DNA of 12,916 nucleotides, taken from positions 1 to 12,916 of the forward strand of contig CAIXMD010000307.1 in the NCBI GenBank assembly GCA_903920415.1. Direction: 5' to 3'. The translations under genes and the position numbers were made by a program. Below the pieces are notes generated by a model that saw only the letters and a program-made list of their open reading frames with translations, had not been told where the DNA came from and searched no databases. Origin of the DNA: an uncultured Desulfomonile sp. GTDB taxonomy: Bacteria > Desulfobacterota > Desulfomonilia > Desulfomonilales > Desulfomonilaceae. The first letter of the stretch is position 1, and each line of letters starts with the position of its first letter. Of this stretch, positions 1-8,405 are shown piece after piece.

Positions 1-362
1 AGCAACTCGAAGGCATCATTCATCCCTTGGTTCGGCAACAATCGGACCTGATGACGGCCTTGGCCGATGATGACGCGATTGTCGTGCACGACGTGCCCTT
101 GCTCGCCGAAACGGCCCGACTCGAGGCCTATGACGTCATCGTGGTCGTGGATGCCCCAGAGGATGTTCGCATCGCACGTTTGCTGCAATCACGCGGCTGG
201 GACGTGCCCACGGCTCAGGCCCGCATGAACGCTCAAGCAAGCCGTGAAGACCGCCTGGCCATTGCTGATGAAGTGATCGTGAATACGGGCGACATGGACG
301 AACTTAAAGATCAGGTGGACCAGCTGTGGCAGCGGCTCGTCACCCGCCGAGATGCTGCGTAG
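1..362 (+). CDS. coaE: Dephospho-CoA kinase, 3' part only
   Basis: CoaE phosphorylates dephospho-CoA with ATP, the last step of coenzyme A synthesis, in the cytoplasm. The frame is open from base 3, so the gene begins before the window and only the last 119 residues are seen. The ATP-binding P-loop is therefore missing from view. Visible family hallmarks are LEGIIHPLVR at the left edge, the VHDVPLLAE segment, and the late block with R-M-N-A-Q-A-S-x-E-D-R-L-x-I-A-D, which matches the CoaE lid and C-terminal region. The TAG stop lies 9 bases before the GTG of uvrB, so the two are probably co-transcribed. A coaE-uvrB pair is the order I know from Actinomycetota. Identification is confident; the truncation comes from the window edge and is not a mutation. 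Confidence 0.93.
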   Translation, partial: QLEGIIHPLVRQQSDLMTALADDDAIVVHDVPLLAETARLEAYDVIVVVDAPEDVRIARLLQSRGWDVPTAQARMNAQASREDRLAIADEVIVNTGDMDELKDQVDQLWQRLVTRRDAA

Positions 363-371
363 CGTGTCATC

Positions 372-2450
372 GTGAGGCCAATTACTGATCTGCAGCGCAC
401 CGTGGCACCTCTTGAAGTCATTAGCGACCTCACCCCGGCTGGTGACCAGCCCGCAGCTATCGCAGAGATCACGGCGCGCATTCATGCAGGGGAGCAGAAC
501 ATCGTTTTGCTCGGTGCCACAGGTACTGGTAAATCGGCCACAACGGCATGGGTCGTTGAGCAACTCCAACGCCCCACGTTGGTGATGGCGCCGAACAAGA
601 CTTTGGCTGCCCAATTGGCCAATGAGCTACGTGAGTTGTTACCCAACAACGCTGTGGAGTACTTCGTTTCCTACTACGACTACTTCCAGCCTGAGGCGTA
701 CGTACCAACAACGGATACGTACATTGAAAAGGACTCGTCCATCAACGAAGAGGTGGAACGGCTGAGGTATTCGGCGACGAACAGTCTGCTGACGCGACGC
801 GATGTAGTCGTTGTTGCCACGGTTTCTTGTATCTATGGCCTCGGCACTCCCCAGGAATACGTTGATCGCCGGATTCGGCTTCGGACAGGCGACTCCATCG
901 ATCGGGATACGCTGCTGCGCCAGCTGGTGGACATTCAGTACGAACGCAACGACATTGCTTTCACTCGCGGCACGTTCAGAGTCAGGGGAGACACCGTTGA
1001 AGTCTTCCCCGTCTATGAACAACATTGCGTGCGGATTGAATTCTTCGGCGATGAAGTGGAAAGACTGAGCACCCTTCATCCCCTAACCGGCGAAATCATC
1101 AGCGACGATGAGGAAGTCTCTATTTTCCCCGCGTCCTTTTATGTCGCGAGCCCTGAACGCATGGAACGGGCGATTTCGGACATTGAAACTGAACTCGAAG
1201 CCCGTCTTACCGAATTCGAGGAACAAGGCAAGTTGCTTGAAGCACAGCGCCTGCGTATGCGCACTACCTACGACATCGAAATGATGCGCCAGATGGGTTC
1301 GTGTGCGGGCATTGAGAATTATTCGCGCCACATCGACGAACGACCGCAAGGATCGCCACCGAACTGCCTCCTGGATTACTTCCCCGAGGACTTCTTGCTC
1401 GTCATCGATGAATCCCACGTCACCGTTCCGCAGATCGGTGCCATGTATGAAGGGGATGCCTCGAGAAAGCGGACATTGGTGGAACATGGGTTCAGGTTGC
1501 CGAGCGCGATGGACAACCGACCCCTGCGGTTCGCCGAATTCTTGGAGCGCACTGGGCAAACCATCTATTTGTCCGCCACTCCGGGCAAATATGAACTCGA
1601 GCACTCCGACGGTTTCGTTGAACAAATCATTCGACCGACTGGGTTGATCGACCCGCAGATCATCGTCAAGCCGACGCTGGGACAAATTGACGATCTAGTG
1701 CATGAAATCCGGCTGCGGGTAGAGCGTGACGAACGTGTATTGGTGACAACGCTGACTAAGAAGATGTCTGAGGAGCTGACTGATTACTTGGTCAACCTTG
1801 ATATTCGGGTGCAGTATCTGCACTCCGACGTGGACACCTTGAAGCGTGTGGAGTTGCTTCGCGATTTACGCCTAGGGCACTTCGATGTGTTGGTGGGCAT
1901 CAACTTGCTGCGTGAGGGCCTGGACCTTCCTGAGGTGAGCTTGGTGGCGATTTTGGATGCCGACAAAGAGGGGTTCTTGCGTTCGGGCACTTCCTTGATC
2001 CAGACGATCGGTCGCGCTGCCCGTAACGTTTCTGGCCAGGTCCACATGTATGCCGATCGCATCACCGCTTCCATGGAGTTGGCGATTGAAGAAACTAATC
2101 GTCGGCGTGAAAAGCAGGTGGCTTACAACACCGAACGCGGTGTCAGCCCGGAGCCGTTACGCAAAAAGATCAGCGACATCACCGAGATGCTGGCCAGGGA
2201 AGACGCCGATACCGAGGAACTTTTGGCAGGCACCCCGCAACGGCGCGCTGGCAGTCAAGTACCCCTGCTCAACAAGGGGCTCAACCCCGCTTCCTTACCG
2301 CAGGCCGAACTCGCTGGTCTGATCGAGCAATTGACGGAACAAATGCACGCGGCGGCACTGGATCTGCAGTTTGAACTGGCAGCTCGAATCCGCGATGAAG
2401 TAGTTGATCTCAAGCGGGAATTGCGCAACATGCAGGAAGCCGGCGTCTGA
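372..2450 (+). CDS. uvrB: UvrABC excinuclease subunit B
   Basis: UvrB is the damage-verifying helicase-like subunit of nucleotide excision repair. It is loaded by UvrA and then recruits UvrC. The 692 residues fit the normal family length. Walker A GATGTGKS is at residues 48-55. The damage-probing beta-hairpin with its Tyr-rich YYDYFQPEAYVP segment is at 101-112, the Walker B-like DESH at 346-349, and SATPGKYE at 401-408. Helicase motifs V and VI lie around LREGLDLPEV and QTIGRAARN. A C-terminal UVR motif that binds UvrA and UvrC is at about 645-685. The GTG start is chosen because the UvrB N terminus aligns at once (TPAGDQPAAI at 21-30) and it sits 9 bases after the coaE stop. No frameshift or lost key residue is seen. 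Confidence 0.97.
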   Translation: MRPITDLQRTVAPLEVISDLTPAGDQPAAIAEITARIHAGEQNIVLLGATGTGKSATTAWVVEQLQRPTLVMAPNKTLAAQLANELRELLPNNAVEYFVSYYDYFQPEAYVPTTDTYIEKDSSINEEVERLRYSATNSLLTRRDVVVVATVSCIYGLGTPQEYVDRRIRLRTGDSIDRDTLLRQLVDIQYERNDIAFTRGTFRVRGDTVEVFPVYEQHCVRIEFFGDEVERLSTLHPLTGEIISDDEEVSIFPASFYVASPERMERAISDIETELEARLTEFEEQGKLLEAQRLRMRTTYDIEMMRQMGSCAGIENYSRHIDERPQGSPPNCLLDYFPEDFLLVIDESHVTVPQIGAMYEGDASRKRTLVEHGFRLPSAMDNRPLRFAEFLERTGQTIYLSATPGKYELEHSDGFVEQIIRPTGLIDPQIIVKPTLGQIDDLVHEIRLRVERDERVLVTTLTKKMSEELTDYLVNLDIRVQYLHSDVDTLKRVELLRDLRLGHFDVLVGINLLREGLDLPEVSLVAILDADKEGFLRSGTSLIQTIGRAARNVSGQVHMYADRITASMELAIEETNRRREKQVAYNTERGVSPEPLRKKISDITEMLAREDADTEELLAGTPQRRAGSQVPLLNKGLNPASLPQAELAGLIEQLTEQMHAAALDLQFELAARIRDEVVDLKRELRNMQEAGV

Positions 2451-2504
2451 CTATCATTGAGTTGACGACTTCCTTAGGCCTGCGACAGGGATTGGTGTGG
2501 TGAA

Positions 2505-3464
2505 GTGAATCTTCCGCTGTCCGTGTGGCTGATAACGATCGCCGTGTTCCTGGTCGTGATCGGGGCAGACTTACTCATTGCGGATCGACGGCCCCACGTG
2601 TTGTCCACCAAGGAAGCCCTGGGATGGATTCTCTTTTATGTCAGTCTTGCGATCATCTTTGGACTGTCGTTGGGGCAAATTTCCGGCTGGGAATACGGTG
2701 AGCAATTCTTTGCTGGGTACGTCACGGAACTGAGTTTGTCCGTCGATAACCTCTTTGTCTTCTTAGTCCTCTTAACGTCGTTTGCTGTTCCCAAGGAATA
2801 CCAGCACCGGATTTTGATGCTGGGTATCCTCATCGCCTTGGTTCTTCGCGGTGTCCTCATCGCCCTCGGCGCTGCCGTAATCAATGCCTTTAGTTGGTCG
2901 TTTTACCTCTTCGGCGCCTTCTTGCTCTTCACCGCGGTCCAGGTTATTCGCCATCGCAATGACCATCCGGAGCCCAGCAATAACCCGCTCTTTAAGTTGG
3001 TTCAGCGCGTCATTTCGACTACAGAGAACTATGACAAAGGCAAGTTCTTCACTCGGATTGATGGCAAGCGCTTTGCCACCCCGATGCTGGTGGTGATTTT
3101 GGCCATTGGCACCACGGATTTACTGTTCGCCTTGGACTCCATACCCGCAATCTATGGCTTAACCGAAGAACCTTTCATTGTCATGACGGCCAATGCTTTT
3201 GCCCTGCTTGGACTGCGGCAACTGTTCTTCGTCATTAGCGGACTGGTTGATCGTCTGGTCTATCTCAGTTTCGGATTGGCTTTCATCTTGGGTTTTATCG
3301 GCGTCAAATTGGTTCTGCATGCACTGGCTGAGACTCCGAGCCTGAATTGGGACTTTGAGATTCCGCTGCAGGTGTCGTTATTGGTGATTGCCTTGACACT
3401 CGCGACGACAACGGTGGCCTCGTTGCTCCGCACACGTCAGTTAAATGCTAAGGCGGTGGAGTAG
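2505..3464 (+). CDS. TerC-family integral membrane protein
   Basis: This is a TerC/Alx-type membrane protein of 319 residues. The family is linked to tellurite resistance and to metal-ion (manganese, calcium) export at the cytoplasmic membrane; the substrate here is not shown by the sequence. About eight or nine hydrophobic segments can be seen. The two family signatures are present: ELSLSVDNLFVF at about 75-86 (acidic E75, D81, N82) and TTDLLFALDSIPAIYG at about 203-218 (D205, D211, S212), the conserved intramembrane acidic residues. The GTG start follows uvrB by 54 bases and the TAG stop lies 3 bases before the GTG of uvrA. That suggests one uvrB-terC-uvrA transcription unit, an arrangement I associate with actinobacteria. 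It belongs with the left, actinobacterial-style part of the window. Confidence 0.92.
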   Translation: MNLPLSVWLITIAVFLVVIGADLLIADRRPHVLSTKEALGWILFYVSLAIIFGLSLGQISGWEYGEQFFAGYVTELSLSVDNLFVFLVLLTSFAVPKEYQHRILMLGILIALVLRGVLIALGAAVINAFSWSFYLFGAFLLFTAVQVIRHRNDHPEPSNNPLFKLVQRVISTTENYDKGKFFTRIDGKRFATPMLVVILAIGTTDLLFALDSIPAIYGLTEEPFIVMTANAFALLGLRQLFFVISGLVDRLVYLSFGLAFILGFIGVKLVLHALAETPSLNWDFEIPLQVSLLVIALTLATTTVASLLRTRQLNAKAVE

Positions 3465-3467
3465 CCC

Positions 3468-6332
3468 GTGCCTGATCAACTGATTATTCGCGGAGCACGC
3501 GAACACAACCTGAAGAATGTCTCCCTAGAACTTCCCCGTGATGCACTCATTGTGTTTACCGGCCTGTCGGGTTCGGGCAAATCAAGCTTGGCGTTCGACA
3601 CCATCTTTGCCGAGGGTCAGCGTCGTTATGTGGAGAGCTTGTCGGCTTATGCTCGCCAGTTCCTTGAAATAATGGACAAACCGGATGTGGACCTGATCGA
3701 GGGACTATCTCCAGCCATCAGTATCGAGCAGAAGACTTCATCGAAGAATCCTAGGTCAACGGTCGGTACTGTTACAGAAATTTACGATTATCTCCGGCTC
3801 CTCTATGCGCGTGTAGGCGTCCCACATTGCTGGGAGTGCGGGAAACCAATCAGTTCCATGACCATCGACCAAATGGTGGATAGTGTGATGGAATTACCTT
3901 TGGGCACGCGCTTTCATCTTTTGGCACCTATTGTTTCCGGAAGGAAGGGAGAACACCGGGCGGAACTTCAGCATTTAGTCAGGGAAGGCTATGTCCGAGT
4001 TAAGGTTGATGGGGAACTCATCGATCTGTCAGAGGATATTCCTCTCGATAAAAAGCGAAAACACACGATACAAGTGGTTGTTGACAGGTTGGAGCTAAAA
4101 AAAGGCATTGAAAAACGTCTGACTGATTCAATGGAAACCGCAGTACGGCTCGGGCAAGGCACAGCCATGGTTGAAGAACTTGGAGGACAAGTACTCCTGT
4201 TCAGCGAAAAATTTGCTTGTCCTGAGCATGGGGTTTCTTTGGGAGAGATTTCGCCACGACTGTTTTCCTTTAACAACCCTGTCGGAGCCTGCGAAACCTG
4301 TGGAGGGCTTGGAGTAAAGATTCGTTTCGATCCGGATCTCGTTGTCCCTAACTATGACCTTTCATTAAAGGAAGGGGCAATTGCTCCGTGGGAGCATCGT
4401 AATTCGGTTTTCTTTCACCAAATGATCGAGGCTTTGGCAAAACACTACGGGTTCGATACTCGAATGCCTTTCAGGAGGCTTACCAAACAAATTCAGGAGA
4501 TGCTCCTTTACGGATCGGGAGGCGAAGAGATCGATTTCTATTACGAAAGAGACGGGAGAAATCATTTTTTCAGGAAGACCTATGAAGGGGTAATTCCTAA
4601 CCTGGAACGCAAGTATCGAGAAAATGAAGGAGAAGATTCCGTCGATGAAATTGGACGTTATATGAGTACAGTGCCTTGCGTGTCCTGCGGTGGAGCGCGT
4701 CTTAAAAAAGAGGCCCGTCACGTCTTAGTGGGCAACATGCCGATCCACGAACTGACTGCTCTTTCCATAAGAGAAACGTCAATCTTCATGGAAAACCTGC
4801 AACTCGACAAACGCCGCAACGAGATTGGTCGACGTATCATTAAGGAAATCCGGGATCGACTGGGCTTTCTCGAGAAAGTCGGACTCGACTATCTCACGCT
4901 AGGCAGGTCTGCAGCTACACTATCCGGGGGGGAATCTCAAAGGATCAGGCTTGCCACGCAGGTTGGCTCCTCCCTCGTGGGGGTCCTCTACATACTCGAT
5001 GAGCCTAGTATTGGTTTGCACCAAAGGGATAACCAGAGGCTTTTGTCCACCCTAACGGAACTCCGTGACCAAGGTAACTCGGTGCTGGTCGTTGAACACG
5101 ACCCGGAAACCATTCTGAGTGCAGATCACATTATCGACATGGGGCCTGGTGCAGGACGATTGGGCGGAGAAATAGTTTTTTCAGGACCACCCAAGGATAT
5201 CCTCACTTCTGACAAGTCCCTCACCGGCCGGTACCTTGCCGGTAAGGAATTCATCTCAATTCCCGGGAAACGCAGGGTGCCAGGAAAGAAAAAACTGGTG
5301 ATCCGAGGAGCGCGTGCCAACAATCTTAAACACATTGATGTGAAGATTCCTCTGGGGCTGTTCACCTGCGTCACTGGAGTCTCCGGCTCGGGCAAGAGCA
5401 CTCTAGTGATGGACATTCTTTACCGTTCCCTCTCCCAGCGGCTTTACGGGAGCCGTATCAGAGCAGGAGAAATGGACGGCGTCGAGGGTATGTCCTTCAT
5501 CGACAAGGTTATAGACATCGACCAGAATCCTATCGGCAGAACACCGAGATCCAACCCCGCCACATACACCGGAGTTTTTACTTTTATCCGAGACCTTTTT
5601 GCAACTCTTCCTGAGTCGCGCATGAGAGGTTACAAACCGGGGCGTTACAGTTTCAATGTCAAAGGTGGCCGATGCGAAGCCTGCCACGGAGATGGCATCA
5701 ATAAGATCGAGATGCACTTCCTCCCGGACGTCTACGTAAAGTGCGATGTCTGTCAGGGCCGACGATACAACCGTGAAACTTTAGACATAAAGTATAAAGG
5801 GAAGAATATATCAGAAGTCCTTGATATGACAGTAAATCAAGCTGCTGAGTTTATGGAAAACATCTCGTCTATTTACAACAAACTTCGGACTATCCAGGAG
5901 GTAGGGCTCGGGTACATCAAGCTGGGCCAGCCTGCCACAACCCTTTCCGGGGGTGAGGCCCAGCGGATCAAGCTTTCCCGGGAACTCTCCAAACGCAGCA
6001 CTGGAAAAACCCTTTACATCCTGGACGAGCCTACCACCGGCCTTCATTTTGCTGATGTCCGTAAGCTGCTGGATGTCCTCCAAAGCCTCGTGGACTCTGG
6101 CAACACCGTAGTGGTGATTGAGCACAATTTGGACGTAATCAAGGTGGCAGACTACTTGATCGATTTGGGGCCGGAGGGGGGGCATGGGGGCGGTAGCGTT
6201 ATCGCACAAGGCTCTCCAGAAAAAGTAGCAGCCACTCCAGGCTCTTACACCGGCCTATATCTTGCGGAAGCGCTCAAGAACGAAAGGGGATACCGCCCTA
6301 TCAATGTCTCGCTGTCTCGTAAGTTACCGTGA
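3468..6332 (+). CDS. uvrA: UvrABC excinuclease subunit A (apparently chimeric)
   Basis: UvrA is the dimeric ABC-type ATPase that first recognises bulky DNA damage and loads UvrB. The 954 residues match the family length. Domains in order: Walker A GLSGSGKS 32-39; first zinc site C251-x2-H254 with C274-x2-C277; ABC signature LSGGESQR 485-492; Walker B LYILDEPS 507-514; second Walker A GVSGSGKST 637-645; second zinc site C736, C739, C759, C762; signature LSGGEAQR 826-833; and Walker B LYILDEPT 849-856. The GTG start fits the N terminus and lies 3 bases after terC. The frame is intact, but roughly the first 65 codons look like the upstream genes. From about base 3,666 codon use (ATA, AGG, AGA) and protein style look proteobacterial. 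The gene may therefore not exist as one piece in any cell. Confidence 0.93.
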   Translation: MPDQLIIRGAREHNLKNVSLELPRDALIVFTGLSGSGKSSLAFDTIFAEGQRRYVESLSAYARQFLEIMDKPDVDLIEGLSPAISIEQKTSSKNPRSTVGTVTEIYDYLRLLYARVGVPHCWECGKPISSMTIDQMVDSVMELPLGTRFHLLAPIVSGRKGEHRAELQHLVREGYVRVKVDGELIDLSEDIPLDKKRKHTIQVVVDRLELKKGIEKRLTDSMETAVRLGQGTAMVEELGGQVLLFSEKFACPEHGVSLGEISPRLFSFNNPVGACETCGGLGVKIRFDPDLVVPNYDLSLKEGAIAPWEHRNSVFFHQMIEALAKHYGFDTRMPFRRLTKQIQEMLLYGSGGEEIDFYYERDGRNHFFRKTYEGVIPNLERKYRENEGEDSVDEIGRYMSTVPCVSCGGARLKKEARHVLVGNMPIHELTALSIRETSIFMENLQLDKRRNEIGRRIIKEIRDRLGFLEKVGLDYLTLGRSAATLSGGESQRIRLATQVGSSLVGVLYILDEPSIGLHQRDNQRLLSTLTELRDQGNSVLVVEHDPETILSADHIIDMGPGAGRLGGEIVFSGPPKDILTSDKSLTGRYLAGKEFISIPGKRRVPGKKKLVIRGARANNLKHIDVKIPLGLFTCVTGVSGSGKSTLVMDILYRSLSQRLYGSRIRAGEMDGVEGMSFIDKVIDIDQNPIGRTPRSNPATYTGVFTFIRDLFATLPESRMRGYKPGRYSFNVKGGRCEACHGDGINKIEMHFLPDVYVKCDVCQGRRYNRETLDIKYKGKNISEVLDMTVNQAAEFMENISSIYNKLRTIQEVGLGYIKLGQPATTLSGGEAQRIKLSRELSKRSTGKTLYILDEPTTGLHFADVRKLLDVLQSLVDSGNTVVVIEHNLDVIKVADYLIDLGPEGGHGGGSVIAQGSPEKVAATPGSYTGLYLAEALKNERGYRPINVSLSRKLP
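3590..3670. other. Probable chimeric junction inside uvrA
   Basis: Left of this stretch the genes are of actinobacterial style; right of it they are of Gram-negative, deltaproteobacterial style. The stretch encodes the near-universal UvrA segment from SLAFDTIF to ARQFL, where distant genomes can share long identical DNA words. The first clearly right-type codons are GAA ATA ATG at 3666-3674. The protein there reads EIMDKP followed by SIEQKTSSKNPRS. From memory, actinobacterial UvrA has GQMDKP and SIDQKSTSRNPRS at this point. The exact breakpoint cannot be fixed by eye. An assembly join is the favoured cause. Confidence 0.72.
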
Positions 6333-6341
6333 GAACGGGCA

Positions 6342-6408
6342 GTACTCGAAGGGGGGCCGAAGGATAACACCCCCCTGACAAACCCTTCAAACAAAGAACT
6401 TCGAGCAC
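6342..6408. terminator. Nested inverted repeat between convergent uvrA and acyl-CoA ligase genes
   Basis: The 122 bases between the two convergent genes hold an inner 7-bp perfect stem, AGGGGGG (6350-6356) with CCCCCCT (6370-6376), loop 13. An outer arm pair, CTCGAAG (6345-6351) with CTTCGAG (6399-6405), extends by two further pairs after a mismatch. The inner and outer stems share bases 6350-6351, so the innermost outer pairs and the inner stem cannot all form at once. There is no T-run on either strand, so it is not a standard intrinsic terminator. The position suggests a bidirectional transcription end; that is inference. Confidence 0.4.
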
Positions 6409-6454
6409 ATGCCTCTATTTCCGGTATGTGACTGGAAGTAGACAACCCTGCACG

Positions 6455-8137
6455 CTAACTGACTTGATCTTTTGCGGTTTTCTCTTGGTCAAGGCGTCTC
6501 AGTTCCTTGCGCAAAATTTTACCTACCGCGCTCTTAGGCAATTCCGTCACAAACTCCACATATTTTGGGACCTTGTATTTTACGAGGTTTTCCTTGCAAA
6601 AATCTATGATCTCGATAGGGGTAGACATTTCACTTTCTTTGAGGACAACGTATGCCTTGATGCGCTCACCGGAATAGGCATCAGGCACTCCTATCGCACA
6701 CGCTTCTAGAACCTTGGGGTGAGAGAATAGAACCTCATCCACGTCCCTGGGATAAATATTGAATCCCCCTGAGATGATCATATCCTTCTTGCGGTCTACT
6801 ATGCTGAAGTAACCCTCTTCATCCACAACTGAGATATCACCGGTTAATAGCCATCCGTCACGGAGGGTGATTTCAGTTTCCTCAGGTCGATTATTGTATC
6901 CCGTCATGACCTGGGGACCTTTGATACAAAGCTCTCCAGGTTCTCCCACCACGGTAATTTCCCTGGTGTAATCATCTACGTCGACGAGCTTTGCTTCAGT
7001 GTTGGGCAGTGGAAGACCTATGGTTCCAAGCTTGGTCTGACCGCCGTAAGGGTTAACGGTTACTACAGGGGATGTTTCAGTAAGGCCGTATCCCTCGCAG
7101 ATTTGAGCACCAGTCAGCGCCTCGAAATTACGGATGGTGTCCATAGGGAGAGGGGCGCCGCCGGAAAAGCATCCTTTGAGTGAACTGATGTCATATTTTT
7201 TCAGGTCGGGGAAATTTATCATGCCATTGTATAACGTGGGCACTGCCGGGAGATAAGTAGCTTTGTATTTGCTAATGGCCTCCAGTATTGCCTTGGGTTC
7301 CGGCTTCGGTATCAATACGATCCCGTAACCGTAAAATATGCCCATATTCATTGCGGTTGTCATCCCGAAGGAGTGAAAGAAGGGGAGGCATCCTACGACG
7401 ATTTCCTTCCCGTCCTGGAATTCCTGAAACCAAACGCGACACTGTTGCACATTACTGGAGAGATTTCCTTGAGTTAGCTTAACACCTTTGGACACTCCGG
7501 TGGTCCCACCCGTATAGAGCAGAAAGGCAGTATCGTTCCAAGCAGCCTTATGAAGGTCGGTTATGGGAGGATAATTCTTTATGAGATCCATAAATTCATA
7601 AACTTCCGTGGATGGAGGAGTCTTCAAGTGCATACCCTTTCTAACAAATGGAAAGAGTTGCTTAAGAGGAAACGGCAAAAAATCTCGGATGTGACAAGAT
7701 ATGATTTTCTTGATTCTCGTTTTTTGGCGCAAATTGATCATTCTTGGGACCAGGACGTCAAGACAGACTAATAAAGAGGAGTCGGCGTCGTTGTACTGAT
7801 GTTCCAGTTCCCGATCCGTATAGAGTGGATTGTTCAGAGCCACCACAGCGCCGGCTCGCAACGCCCCGAAAATTGCTACCACCGTCTGAACCAGATTGGG
7901 CATGAGCAAGGCTACTTTGTCGCCGGGCATCACTCCGAGGGACCTGAGTCCTGACGCAAACCTTGAAACCATGTCGTCCAGGTTCTTGAAGCTCACCTTA
8001 GTACCCTGGAAAAGGAGAGCCGGGTTGTCCGGGAACCTCCTTGTCGTGCGAGCCAAGGCCTCGGGAAGTGATATCTCATCGAAAACAATCTGTGCCGGCA
8101 CTGACTTGGAATAAGATTTGAGCCAGATTTTTTCCAT
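6455..8137 (-). CDS. Long-chain fatty acid--CoA ligase (FadD-like, ANL superfamily)
   Basis: This 560-residue enzyme activates a fatty acid with ATP to an acyl-adenylate and then transfers it to CoA, at or near the inner face of the membrane. Adenylate-forming motifs in order: P-loop TGGTTGVSKG at 209-218; LPFFHSFG at 251-258 as in long-chain ligases; EGYGLTETSP at 348-357; TGD at 432-434; the hinge DRKKDMIISGGFNIYP at 448-463; and the catalytic lysine K540 in PKSAVGK. No signal peptide is seen. The ATG start has a strong ribosome binding site, AAGGAG, six bases upstream. The gene is convergent with uvrA and divergent from the small membrane protein gene. FadD is likely, but chain length and role (beta-oxidation, lipid recycling or syntrophic fatty-acid use) cannot be fixed from sequence alone. 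Confidence 0.9.
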   Translation of the reverse strand: MEKIWLKSYSKSVPAQIVFDEISLPEALARTTRRFPDNPALLFQGTKVSFKNLDDMVSRFASGLRSLGVMPGDKVALLMPNLVQTVVAIFGALRAGAVVALNNPLYTDRELEHQYNDADSSLLVCLDVLVPRMINLRQKTRIKKIISCHIRDFLPFPLKQLFPFVRKGMHLKTPPSTEVYEFMDLIKNYPPITDLHKAAWNDTAFLLYTGGTTGVSKGVKLTQGNLSSNVQQCRVWFQEFQDGKEIVVGCLPFFHSFGMTTAMNMGIFYGYGIVLIPKPEPKAILEAISKYKATYLPAVPTLYNGMINFPDLKKYDISSLKGCFSGGAPLPMDTIRNFEALTGAQICEGYGLTETSPVVTVNPYGGQTKLGTIGLPLPNTEAKLVDVDDYTREITVVGEPGELCIKGPQVMTGYNNRPEETEITLRDGWLLTGDISVVDEEGYFSIVDRKKDMIISGGFNIYPRDVDEVLFSHPKVLEACAIGVPDAYSGERIKAYVVLKESEMSTPIEIIDFCKENLVKYKVPKYVEFVTELPKSAVGKILRKELRRLDQEKTAKDQVS

Positions 8138-8143
8138 GACACT

Positions 8144-8149
8144 CTCCTT
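8144..8149 (-). promoter_or_regulatory. Ribosome binding site of the acyl-CoA ligase gene
   Basis: Read on the minus strand this is AAGGAG, six bases before the ATG at 8137. It is the clearest Shine-Dalgarno sequence on the right side of the window and it decides that start. Confidence 0.8.
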
Positions 8150-8354
8150 GATATTACTGAACTTGACTGACCTAAAACAATTCTTACAAAGATACTATCA
8201 CTGCTACTGCATATTCCCCAAACAAAAAAGGCTTCCGGCGACCAAGGATTAAATGTGCGAAAACAGGCTGCACGCAGAATGGTAATCGGAATTTTCTGCT
8301 ACTTGCATGTTGGAGCAAGGATTGATTCCATGATTTCTCATACCGTAGCTACAA

Positions 8355-8366
8355 CCAAACGTTTGG
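8355..8366. promoter_or_regulatory. 12-bp perfect palindrome CCAAACGTTTGG, possible operator
   Basis: CCAAAC is followed directly by its reverse complement GTTTGG, 39 bases before the ATG at 8406 in the divergent intergenic region. Position and symmetry fit an operator for a dimeric regulator. A 12-bp palindrome is expected a few times by chance in a window of this size, so this is weak evidence. Confidence 0.25.
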
Positions 8367-8405
8367 AAAGATTTTTTTCACGGAACTCCTACCTTGTGCA
8401 GTATA

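Larger units (their letters stand above)
8138..8405. other. Divergent intergenic region
   Basis: This stretch separates the acyl-CoA ligase gene (leftward) from the small membrane protein gene (rightward), so promoters for both are expected here. I see the ligase's ribosome binding site and one perfect 12-bp palindrome, but no convincing -35/-10 pair on either strand. The longer overlapping frame at 8255-8632 has no family features and is taken as a shadow. Confidence 0.5.

Noticed and set aside
1083..1685. 200-residue minus-strand frame inside uvrB
   Set aside because: It lies fully inside the conserved uvrB sequence and has no recognisable domain; antisense frames this long are common by chance.
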